DNA of 15,729 bases from Holophagales bacterium UBA5704 (GTDB taxonomy: Bacteria; Acidobacteriota; Thermoanaerobaculia; Multivoradales; UBA5704): contig DIHE01000164.1 in NCBI GenBank assembly GCA_002420005.1, forward strand, positions 1 through 15,729, written 5' to 3'. The position numbers were made by a program, and so were the translations under genes. Positions 5,997 to 13,505 of the stretch are shown here, piece after piece. The notes under the pieces were generated by a model. That model saw only the letters and a list, made by a program, of their open reading frames with translations. It searched no databases and had not been told where the DNA came from. Each line of letters opens with the position of its first letter. Positions within the stretch are counted from its first letter, which is position 1.

Positions 5997-8090
5997 CTAT
6001 TCCGTGCGCAGGCTCCAGGGCCGCTGGCCGGCGTGGCAGCGGAAGGCGGCGAGTTGGTGCGGCTCCAGCGTTTGCCGGAACCGGTACCGCCCGAGCTTCG
6101 ATGCACCCGGCAGGCTCGGTTGGGTCAGCCGGGTCACTCCGCCTCCGGGTGTCTGCACCTCCACGACCACCTGGTGGGATCCTCGGTTGACGAGGTAGAA
6201 GAAGATCTCTTCTTCCGTCTGACCCCACCAGAGGGCGACCGGATCGCCGCTGCCCTCCAGGCGCTGCATGGGGATTGCCGGGAGCGCATGGTACTCGGCG
6301 AGGAACTCCCGCCAGGCGCGGGGTTGGCCCTGGTCGTAGGAGTGGTTGCCGTCGGTGAGGCAGACGAGGTTGGCGTCGGCCATGGCGGCGGCGAAGCGGG
6401 CGAGGATGCGACGCCCCGCCGGCTGGAGTACTCCTGCCCAGACGATCTGCTGTTGCGCGTCCGGGGTGCCGCCGAGTGGTGGGAGCCGATGGAGATCAAG
6501 GCAGGCGGCGCGGATGGAGAGGGGGTGCGATTCCCAGGATGCCGCGTCGAAGTGCATCGCCCCCAGGATGCCGGCGTCCACCGGTTTCGCGCACGCTTCG
6601 ACCGGCTCGCGCGCGGCATACAGCTCGCGGTAGACGTCGCTTGGGTAGCCCGCCGGCAAGCTCGACGGTTCGGGGGGAAAGGTCCGGCTCGGCACCAGGA
6701 GGAGGTTCTGGTCGCCGCGGTAGAGAGCCGGGTCGAGACCGGCTTCGCGCAGCCACCGTGTCCAGCCTTTGTGGCGGAATTCACGGACTCCCTCCGCACT
6801 CCAGACCGGGCAGAGGATCTCATCGAAGCTCGGCGTGTCGAGTTGGAGGCTCAGGGTGAGGCCGGGGCGCGTCGCCGCGAGGATCGCGGCGAGACGGCGA
6901 TGGAAGGCGTGGACCTGCTCGCAGCGCCATGCCACCCAGCGGTCGTAGAGGGCCGCGGTCTCGAAGGTCCCGCGGTTGCGGTAGGCGAGCTGTTCGAAGC
7001 GGTGCTCGAAGACGTTCTTGCCGGCGGGAGCGGCGGCGAGCCGGAGGCCGGTGTCGCGCTCGAACTGTGCCACGGTGGTGTCTTCGTAGCCCCAATGGAT
7101 TGAGGCGAACGCCTGGTGGCCGAGGAGTCCCGATTCCCGTGATCGCAGCTTGCCTCGGACACGTTTACCCGGCTGCCGCCGTGCCAGGTGGCGTCGGGCG
7201 CTTGCCGGACGCAGTCGATCGGCACCATCGCAGCCTGCCAGGGGTCCGGCCGCCTGGACGGCCGAAGCAGCCGCTCCTCGGCGGCGAACGGCGCGCCGGT
7301 GTCGACGATCAGGAATTCGAGCCTGCGGACGAAGAGGTTGCCGTTCTCGTCGGTTCGCCGGCCGTCGGCGTCGGTCATCTCGACCTCGAAGATGCCCTCG
7401 CGGTCGGTCGGGAGGCTCAAGGTCTGCTCGTACACGCCCTCGCCGGCAGGGACGGTGAGGTTCAGTGTGAAGGGAGCGTCCTCGGCCAGCGGCAGGCTCA
7501 CCTCTTCCCAGCGTGTAGGGCTTCTCCACTTTCTCGGCCACCAGCCGCACGCGGGCGGCGCCGGGTGTGGTACCGGTGGGCGTCTCGCCAAGGGGTAGCT
7601 CGAGGTCGCGCTCGAAGACGCTGCCACGCAGCTCCGGGAAGACGCTGCCGCTGACCGGCGGGACTTCGACCAGGACGGTTCCAGGCTCAGACCTCTGGAG
7701 CTCGTTCCAAGTGGCCGGCTCGATCGTCAGCCGGTAGGGTTTGGAGGCGCGTTGCTCGGCCAGGACGTCCACGTCGGTGCCCTCCCGGCGCACGGACTGG
7801 TGGAACCAGCCCGTCCCCGCGGGCACCTCGATCGAGCCATTCCCCGCGGCCTCGCTCGCAAGCCGGACGATCAACTGGAAGGCGCCGCCCGGTTGCCCTT
7901 CCCTCGGCCGTTCCATCCGCCGCTGTGCGGCCAGGCGTACGCGGACGAACCGGTCGGCGGACGAGGGGCAGGCATCGCCGGCCGTCACGCGGATCTGGAG
8001 CTGATCATCCGCGGCTCGCCGGTTCGCCGCGAGGAGGACAGGAACCTTGGCGACTGGGCCGGGCATGGCCGGGAGGTCGCACGGAGCTGA
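5997..8090 (-). pseudogene. Decayed glycoside-hydrolase-like gene (frameshift, likely internal deletion, no 5' end)
   Basis: Plausible protein sequence is spread over two frames. The N-terminal part (about 8050-7518) is beta-rich up to 'AEKVEKPYT'. It continues only in another frame as 'WEEVSLPLAEDAPFTLNL' through 'VPIDCVRQAPDATW' to near 7145, then returns to the first frame as 'FASIHWGYEDTTVAQF' down to the stop at 5997-5999. The last part looks like the second half of a barrel-type glycoside hydrolase ('ALYDRWVAWRCEQVHAF', 'LTLSLQL') plus a C-terminal beta-sandwich ending 'LEPHQLAAFR', common in these enzymes. The jump from the accessory domain to mid-barrel suggests that much of the barrel is deleted. 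No good start, Shine-Dalgarno or signal peptide is visible at the 5' side, which abuts the conflict operon. A sequencing error could explain the frameshift near 7518 but not the missing barrel. The substrate is unknown. Confidence 0.6.
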
Positions 8091-8137
8091 ATCACGACTG
8101 TGTCGGCGGCCAAGGTGCGGCTTGATGGCACCGGCGG

Positions 8138-8159
8138 CTCTGGCTGTGGTGAACCAGAG
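8138..8159 (+). promoter_or_regulatory. Inverted repeat upstream of the conflict operon
   Basis: CTCTGG (8138-8143) and CCAGAG (8154-8159) are perfect complements separated by 10 bases, about 12 bases upstream of the -10-like TAGAAT. The position suits an activator or repressor site. There is no second copy to support it. Confidence 0.3.
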
Positions 8160-8170
8160 TTGGGTGACTG

Positions 8171-8194
8171 TAGAATGTTTGGCGTGTTTGGCGT
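8171..8194 (+). promoter_or_regulatory. -10-like box with tandem 9-bp repeat before the conflict operon
   Basis: TAGAAT (8171-8176) resembles a sigma-70 -10 box, although the -35 region 17-18 bases upstream is poor (TGGTGA or GGTGAA), as in activator-dependent promoters. Directly after it GTTTGGCGT is repeated head to tail (8177-8185, 8186-8194), where a bound protein would block or shape initiation. The operon's first ATG is at 8224 with AGG at 8214-8216, a modest Shine-Dalgarno. Confidence 0.4.
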
Positions 8195-8223
8195 GAGCAC
8201 TCGCTAGGTTAACAGGTAGCAGG

Positions 8224-9426
8224 ATGAGCACTTTTCTATTTGTTCATGGGACGGGTGTCCGGGAGACTGCCTACAACCAGTCGTTCGGGCAAATCGCGAC
8301 GGCACTCGAAGGGCGCCCAGGAACCACCCTGGCCCGCTGCTACTGGGGAGGCCTTGGCGCTCAGTTGAGCTGTAATGGCGCCTCGATCCCCACCTACGAC
8401 ACAACACGCGGCTTTCCCGAAGCCGGCGCGGAGCTGGAAGAGGTAGAGTTCTGGGGACTCCTGTACCGGGATCCCCTCTGTGAGCTGCGTGCTCTCGCGG
8501 CACGAGCCGGTGGTCGGCAGGAGCTTCCTCCGGGGACCGTCCCGCCGGGGCGGGTGTTGGACCAGCGAGTCAAGATCTTGCAGCCCTCTCCGGAGTTGGC
8601 CTCGAAGCTACAGCGGGGAGAGATCGACGCCGCTTTTCCAGGCGCCAGGGCCGCGGTTACTGCTTCCAACGCCTATCGCGAAGCGTTGCTTGCGGCGCCA
8701 GCCGCACTCGCCGAGTACCGGGTCGCGATTGCCAGGGCCCTGATCGGCGAGGCAGCCGTGCAGGCCGAGCAGGCGACTGGAGAGGAGCGGGCACTCCCGG
8801 CAGTGCGTACCGACGCCGACCTACGTGACGAGATTGTGCGACTCCTGGTCGAGGAGCTGGGGGGGCAGGAATATGGAATCGGCGGCTGGGTCAAGAAACA
8901 GTTGGGGGGACTCGCCGTGGGGGCAGGAAGCCGTTTGGGGACCTTTTATGCCCGGCGCCGCCGCGGCGCCGTAACGGACGCTACCTATCCATTCCCTGGA
9001 GACATTCTGCTCTATCAGGCTCGTGGCGGAGAGATCCGGCGCTTCATCCGCAACTTCCTCCTTGAGGCCTCTCCTCCTGTTGTCGTGCTCGCTCATAGTC
9101 TTGGCGGCATCGCCTGCGTGGACCTTCTGATCGAGGAGCCTTGCGAGGGGGTGGAGCTGTTGGTGACGGCCGGCTCACAGGCACCGTTTCTCTATGAGAT
9201 CGGCGCTCTGCAGAGTCTCGCCACGGGCCAACCTCTGCCGGAGCGGTTTCCGCGCTGGCTCAATTTGTACGACCGGCGCGACTTTTTGAGCTATGTCGGC
9301 GAGAAGGTCTTTCCTGGACGGGTCAGGGACGTAGAGGTGAATAATCGCCAGCCGTTCCCTGAATCGCACAGTGCTTACTGGACCAACCCGGCGGTCTGGG
9401 ATGCGATCTTCCGGGAGTTGAAGTGA
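8224..9426 (+). CDS. Alpha/beta-hydrolase, lipase/esterase-like, first gene of conflict operon
   Basis: A 400-residue serine-hydrolase-fold protein. The first strand runs straight into FVHGTGVR (6-13), an oxyanion-loop motif typical of lipase-like hydrolases. The nucleophile elbow is VVVLAHSLGGIACVDLL with Ser292 in an S-x-G-G context. Likely triad partners are Asp350 or Asp353 in 'NLYDRRDFLSYV' and His382 in 'ESHSAYW'. A long helical insertion (about 85-245) separates strand one from the nucleophile strand and may form a lid or a partner surface. There is no signal peptide, so it acts in the cytoplasm, perhaps on membrane lipids. Its stop overlaps the start of the caspase-TIR gene (GTGA at 9423-9426), and its place at the head of a MoxR/vWA operon suggests an effector that damages membranes when released. 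Hydrolase fold is well supported; substrate and effector role are inferred. Confidence 0.8.
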   Translation: MSTFLFVHGTGVRETAYNQSFGQIATALEGRPGTTLARCYWGGLGAQLSCNGASIPTYDTTRGFPEAGAELEEVEFWGLLYRDPLCELRALAARAGGRQELPPGTVPPGRVLDQRVKILQPSPELASKLQRGEIDAAFPGARAAVTASNAYREALLAAPAALAEYRVAIARALIGEAAVQAEQATGEERALPAVRTDADLRDEIVRLLVEELGGQEYGIGGWVKKQLGGLAVGAGSRLGTFYARRRRGAVTDATYPFPGDILLYQARGGEIRRFIRNFLLEASPPVVVLAHSLGGIACVDLLIEEPCEGVELLVTAGSQAPFLYEIGALQSLATGQPLPERFPRWLNLYDRRDFLSYVGEKVFPGRVRDVEVNNRQPFPESHSAYWTNPAVWDAIFRELK

Positions 9427-11579
9427 ATTGGGTCGTGGCAGATCCCCGACGTACCTACGCCCTGATCGTTGGCATTGAGCGCTACAGGGCCGGAGCACTC
9501 TGGAATTTGAACGGCCCCGCTGTCGATGCCCGCCTCTTCGCGGACTGGTTGCGCTCCCGGCACGTCCCGGAGGAGCAGGTCAAGCTGCTGCTCGCCTTGG
9601 ATAAGAAGGACCCCCTTAAAAAGGGGCTACTGGCGGGGAGTCCACGGGCGCTCCCGGCGAGCCGAAACGGTGTGCGGAGAGCCCTCAACTGGCTTCACGC
9701 TCAGAGCGGTGACCTCCTCATCCTCTTCTGGGGCGGGCACGGTATCCTTGGTGATGAGAAGAACCGCCGGCTGTTCTATCCTGATGCCACGACGGACGAC
9801 AAGCAAAATCTGGATCTTGATGACCTGCTCGCTTCGCTACGCACCAGTTACTTCGCCGGCTTCCCCCTTCAGATATGCGTCATCGACGCGTGTGCCAACC
9901 ACGTTGAAGACATACAGACGGCTGGCAAGCTACCCAAAGACACTCTTTCCTCCGGTGGCCCCCTCTCTCCAGAGCCTGGCCAATTTGTGCTCCTGGCCGG
10001 ACGGGCGGGCGAGGTGGTAACGAATCTCGAGAAAGAGGGCCGCGGCCTGTTCTCGAAAATAGTTCTGGAGGAACTGGAAGTCGAATCCAACTGGCCACCG
10101 GACATGGATGCCCTGAAGGTGCGAGTTTGGCAACGGTTCGAGTCTCTGCGCGTGGAGGGAAGAGCAAACCAGACTCCAATCTATCGGTACCACCGAGATT
10201 GGAGCGGCAGCGAGCAGCCCCTGACAGATGTGCAGGCTCTGCAAGCGAGTTGTTTGTCGCAGTTCGCGCGGGTTGCCCCCGGCAGCCACGAAGCCCCAAT
10301 GACTACAACTGCCGACAATTCAGCTAGCCGAAAGATACGCATCTTCATCAGTCATATCGCCAAAGACCAAGCGGTGCTCGCCGCCCGGGAAGCCTTGTTG
10401 CAAGCTCTCAATGGCACCGCAGACTACGAGGTTCTTCCCACTGGCGTCACGTTGCCGCCGGGCGTGGGATGGCGTTCCCGAATCAATGCCTGGTTGGAAG
10501 CTTGTGACGCCGCAATCGTCTTTCTTTCGGAAGACGCCCTGAAATCCCCCCGGGTGACCTATGAGACTAGTGTTCTTGCACATCGCTGCGCGACCTGGGA
10601 TTCCTCACTGCTCATCCTGCCGGTGGTTCTGGGGGACGTCACGCCTGAATCGCTGCAAAAGAGCTATCTTCAAGAGGCCTCGCTGCGTGAAGTGCAGTTT
10701 GTCCGGGGAACGCCGGCCGAGATTGCGGAGAAGGTTCTGGAGCAGTTGAAGGAGGCCCCGCTCTGTGATCGGACAGCAGTGGAAAGGAGAGCGAAAACCC
10801 TCGCGGAGTTGCTCAAGGGCATCCCGGACGACGTTCTCCAGGAAGCCGCCGATAAAGTCAACCCGCATCTCTCATTCTCCATCTCTGACCTGCGACTCCG
10901 GCTCGCCATTCAACTCCTCGGTCTCGGGATGGCCGAAGAGACCGGGCAGGCGCTCAAAGTTTTTCGATCCCGATTTCCGCCCAAGATCGTGGAAAGGGTG
11001 ATTCAATTGATCGGTGCATCCTGGGTCGATCTGCGGTGTGCCAGCCGAATCCCCGCTATCGCCAAGGGATCTGAGAAACCATTGCGCGCCTTCGGAATCA
11101 ATGCGCAAAGCTGGAGCACCGCGCAAATGTATATCTTGAGTGCGAGCCAGGAGGACAAAGACCGAATGTGGCATTCGGTCTCCTGCACGGCCGTCTATGG
11201 CGAGGATGTCGGCGAGTTGATCCAGCAGATCCGAACCGCTCTGAAGGCTCGGCTGAATTCGCCAACGGATGAAGACCTCCTGCGCGACCTGGAAGCGCTC
11301 GATGAGGATCGCCAGCCGGTCGTCCTCGGACTCAGAGAGCCGGGGATCGACGAAGCCATGCTCTCTCAATTGCGTGACGAGTTTCCCCGGGTCACCTTCT
11401 TCCTCTACGCAGGGGGAACAACCACCGAAGGTACTTCCCTGAGCCCGTCCTTGTTCGAGCCTCTGTTTCCCCAGCTTTTCGAAATCGAGGAGGCGACCGT
11501 GCTCGCCCAATACGACAAGTTCTACCGAAAAAACCGGCTTCGACCCGAGGCCGATGCGAGGTTCCCGCATGGCCTATAA
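9423..11579 (+). CDS. Caspase-like peptidase fused to TIR and an uncharacterised C-terminal region
   Basis: A 718-residue protein started by GTG 9423 inside the previous stop, with GGGAG just upstream. Residues 11-260 are a caspase/metacaspase-like domain: 'YALIVGIERY' (12-21) opens the fold, His106 lies in LFWGGHG, and Cys157 in ICVIDACANH, giving an intact His-Cys dyad. Residues about 303-440 form a divergent TIR domain: 'KIRIFISHIAKD' (304-315) is the first strand and loop, and 'CDAAIVFLSEDALKSPRVTYE' ends at Glu381, the position of the NADase glutamate. Residues 445-718 match nothing I recognise: an alpha-rich part (450-530), then strands and helices with 'DRQPVVLGL' and 'VTFFLYAGG'. Proteolysis and NAD+ cleavage are both possible outputs. 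The C-terminal region may contact the MoxR ATPase encoded next, which it overlaps by 11 bp. Domain calls are strong for caspase and moderate for TIR. Confidence 0.85.
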   Translation: MNWVVADPRRTYALIVGIERYRAGALWNLNGPAVDARLFADWLRSRHVPEEQVKLLLALDKKDPLKKGLLAGSPRALPASRNGVRRALNWLHAQSGDLLILFWGGHGILGDEKNRRLFYPDATTDDKQNLDLDDLLASLRTSYFAGFPLQICVIDACANHVEDIQTAGKLPKDTLSSGGPLSPEPGQFVLLAGRAGEVVTNLEKEGRGLFSKIVLEELEVESNWPPDMDALKVRVWQRFESLRVEGRANQTPIYRYHRDWSGSEQPLTDVQALQASCLSQFARVAPGSHEAPMTTTADNSASRKIRIFISHIAKDQAVLAAREALLQALNGTADYEVLPTGVTLPPGVGWRSRINAWLEACDAAIVFLSEDALKSPRVTYETSVLAHRCATWDSSLLILPVVLGDVTPESLQKSYLQEASLREVQFVRGTPAEIAEKVLEQLKEAPLCDRTAVERRAKTLAELLKGIPDDVLQEAADKVNPHLSFSISDLRLRLAIQLLGLGMAEETGQALKVFRSRFPPKIVERVIQLIGASWVDLRCASRIPAIAKGSEKPLRAFGINAQSWSTAQMYILSASQEDKDRMWHSVSCTAVYGEDVGELIQQIRTALKARLNSPTDEDLLRDLEALDEDRQPVVLGLREPGIDEAMLSQLRDEFPRVTFFLYAGGTTTEGTSLSPSLFEPLFPQLFEIEEATVLAQYDKFYRKNRLRPEADARFPHGL

Positions 11580-12498
11580 CCCTCTCTTCAGTCCCCCTCC
11601 TGCCAAGCCGCTGACCGCGGCCCGGCCAGGAGACCGGCGCGATGGTTGCGTCTATCTCTATACGCCGGAGATCACACTCGCCGTCAATGTGGCTTTGGCC
11701 ACCACCCGACCTCTTCTTGTGCGCGGTCCCTCCGGTGGAGGAAAGAGCACTCTCGCCCGGCACGTGGCTGGCGTGCTCGGCTGGCGATATTACGAGAAAG
11801 TGATCTCCTCTCGAACTCAGGCCCAGGATCTGTTCTGGGAGATCGACCACCTAAGGCGGCTCCAGGACGCGCAGCTCAAGAAGCTCCGCGGCGGCGTCGG
11901 CAGTTATGTCAATCCGGGTGCTCTGTGGTGGGGATTCGACAGCTCCTCCGCCCGACGACAAGCGGAGAGGGTTCATGGCAAAGCGGCGGGTCAGATGGAT
12001 CTAAACCTCGGCGCTACGGAGGCTGCGCGCGCAGTCGTCCTTCTCGACGAGATCGATAAAGCCGAGCCGGATGTGCCGAACAATCTGCTCGTTCCCCTCG
12101 GCTCTTTCCAATTCCCAGTCGAGGAGTCTCAACCGGTTGAAGTTTCGGATGAGTTGGCTCCCTTGGTAATCATCACCACCAATGATGAGCGGGAGCTGCC
12201 TTCCGCGTTTCTGCGACGCTGCGTCGAGCTGGTGCTCCCGGTGCCGGATCGGACGCGGCTCCTTAAGATCGGCCATCTCCACTTGCCGCAGACGTCGGAG
12301 ACGCTTCGCGAGAGGATCGCCGATCTGGTTCTGAGCGCACCAACAGGCGGATCGGCGCCGGTGCCGAGCATCGCCGAGTACCTTGATGCCGTCCGGGCTT
12401 GCGACAGGCTCGGCGTGGAGCCCGATTCCACACAATGGGACGACCTGCTCAAAGCAACCCTTTGGAAGCACGGCAGGACGGGGATGGCGGCGGGATGA
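11569..12498 (+). CDS. MoxR-type AAA+ ATPase
   Basis: A 309-residue AAA+ ATPase of the MoxR kind, which remodels or activates partners in concert with vWA proteins. Visible motifs: Walker A GPSGGGKST (53-61), Walker B VVLLDE (156-161), sensor-1 Asn205 in 'VIITTNDERELP', and an arginine pair at 216-217 in 'FLRRC' as arginine finger or second region of homology. A MoxR-like insert follows Walker A (about 82-150). The family is usually about 300-350 residues, so the length is complete. ATG 11569 is preferred over ATG 11554 because GAGG (11558-11561) is spaced 7 bases from it. It overlaps the caspase-TIR gene by 11 bp, and its stop overlaps the vWA gene as ATGA (12495-12498). Expected role: the nucleotide-driven switch of the operon, gating the effectors encoded around it. 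Confidence 0.9.
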   Translation: MAYNPLFSPPPAKPLTAARPGDRRDGCVYLYTPEITLAVNVALATTRPLLVRGPSGGGKSTLARHVAGVLGWRYYEKVISSRTQAQDLFWEIDHLRRLQDAQLKKLRGGVGSYVNPGALWWGFDSSSARRQAERVHGKAAGQMDLNLGATEAARAVVLLDEIDKAEPDVPNNLLVPLGSFQFPVEESQPVEVSDELAPLVIITTNDERELPSAFLRRCVELVLPVPDRTRLLKIGHLHLPQTSETLRERIADLVLSAPTGGSAPVPSIAEYLDAVRACDRLGVEPDSTQWDDLLKATLWKHGRTGMAAG

Positions 12499-13505
12499 AG
12501 TTCTCTCCGCTCGCCTCCCTTGCCGGCTTGGCACGTGCTTTCGATACGCTACGGCCAGACGACGACCGCACTCGGCGGGAGATCGCAACCCTCCTCGGAA
12601 TCGCCGCGGCGGCGGAGGAGGTGCAGGTGGCTCAGTTTCTCACCCCTCACCTCGCCGCTCAGATCGGCAACGAGGAGAGAGGGGAGGACGCGGCGGCGCC
12701 GCAAACGCCGCCGCCCGTGAGCCAGGGAGGAGGTGAGACGATCCCGCCGCTTCCCGCAGCGGAGCTCGCGATGGAGTTGACGCCGGACGACACTGTCGCC
12801 CCTAGGATTCCCTCCTGGTTTCAGGTCCAGCCACTCTCCAGGCCGGCGGCCGAGCCTGTCCCTCCACCCGGGCCCGACCCACTCTTCGAGCCTCGGTGGA
12901 CGCGTGCGATTCTGATTGGCGCCCTCTCGACATCAGGCGCGGGAGCGCTGGACCTTGAGACTCTAACCCACAAGGTGGCGCAGCGAAGGCCAATTCTCGG
13001 GCTTCCCCGGAAGGCCACGCCGACATTGGCGTGCGGGGTCCAGGTGTTGGTGGACCGCGGAGATAGAATGCTCCCCTTCACTACCGATTTGACCCAGCTC
13101 ACCGAGCAGATCCGGATCGTGGCGGGCCGTGAAGCCGTGGAGGTCTTCGCCTTCGACGGATTCCCCGGCCGCGGGGCCGGGCCGCGCTCGCGGCGCACCT
13201 GGCGCCCCTATCCTGCCAGCGGGGCACCGCGTTCAGGCGCGGCGGTGGCGGTGATCTCCGACCTGGGCTTGGGAACGCCCTCTGTTGGGAGCCGCGGCAT
13301 CGGGCCGGCGGATTGGATTTCTCTCGCGCGCAGGCTCGACCGCACCGGCAATCCGGTCGTCGCATTTGTGCCCTATGGGCCCGACCATTGGCCGCCCGAG
13401 CTCCGCCGCACTCTGACACTCGTGCACTGGGACCACCGCACCACTGCTGGTGACGTACGGCGGTCTCTTGCCCTTGCCTGCCGCGCTCGGGAGAGCCCCC
13501 GATGA
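12495..13505 (+). CDS. vWA-like partner of the MoxR ATPase, degenerate metal site
   Basis: A 336-residue protein. Residues 1-55 are helical ('DRTRREIATLLGIAAAAEEV'), resembling the short N-terminal helical region of SAV_2336-type partners encoded beside MoxR. A Pro/Glu-rich linker covers 56-130. Residues about 132-325 look like a vWA/Rossmann unit: 'PRWTRAILIGALS', then 'GVQVLVDRGDRMLPF', where the usual DxSxS metal motif has become Asp-Arg-Gly-Asp-Arg. After that come 'VEVFAFDGFPG' and 'VAVISDLGLG', the later strand that often ends in a metal-contacting Asp, and 'GNPVVAFVPYGPDHWP' near the end. Overlaps are ATGA at both ends (12495-12498 and 13502-13505). The degenerate site suggests altered or lost metal binding, so it may act as a structural adaptor. 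The vWA assignment rests on pattern and neighbourhood rather than an intact motif. Confidence 0.65.
   Translation: MKFSPLASLAGLARAFDTLRPDDDRTRREIATLLGIAAAAEEVQVAQFLTPHLAAQIGNEERGEDAAAPQTPPPVSQGGGETIPPLPAAELAMELTPDDTVAPRIPSWFQVQPLSRPAAEPVPPPGPDPLFEPRWTRAILIGALSTSGAGALDLETLTHKVAQRRPILGLPRKATPTLACGVQVLVDRGDRMLPFTTDLTQLTEQIRIVAGREAVEVFAFDGFPGRGAGPRSRRTWRPYPASGAPRSGAAVAVISDLGLGTPSVGSRGIGPADWISLARRLDRTGNPVVAFVPYGPDHWPPELRRTLTLVHWDHRTTAGDVRRSLALACRARESPR
12690..12714 (+). repeat. Strong hairpin inside the vWA gene's linker
   Basis: GCGGCGGCG (12690-12698) and CGCCGCCGC (12706-12714) form a perfect 9-bp stem with a 7-base loop, coding the Ala/Pro-rich linker near residues 66-74. It could slow ribosomes or processing enzymes within the operon, but GC-rich linker coding alone could create it by chance. 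Confidence 0.3.

Noticed and set aside
5835..7103. Rightward 422-codon open frame opposite the decayed hydrolase gene
   Set aside because: Gly/Arg/Glu/Val-rich translation typical of an antisense frame in GC-rich DNA; the leftward strand holds recognisable enzyme sequence.
7100..7525. Programmed ribosomal frameshifting in the hydrolase-like gene
   Set aside because: No slippery heptamer or downstream pseudoknot was seen at the frame changes, and the protein appears to lose a large barrel segment, so decay fits better.
8941..8975. GC palindrome around 8957-8975 as a regulatory hairpin
   Set aside because: It lies inside the hydrolase gene and encodes an Arg-rich run; GC-rich Arg/Ala codons readily make such palindromes.
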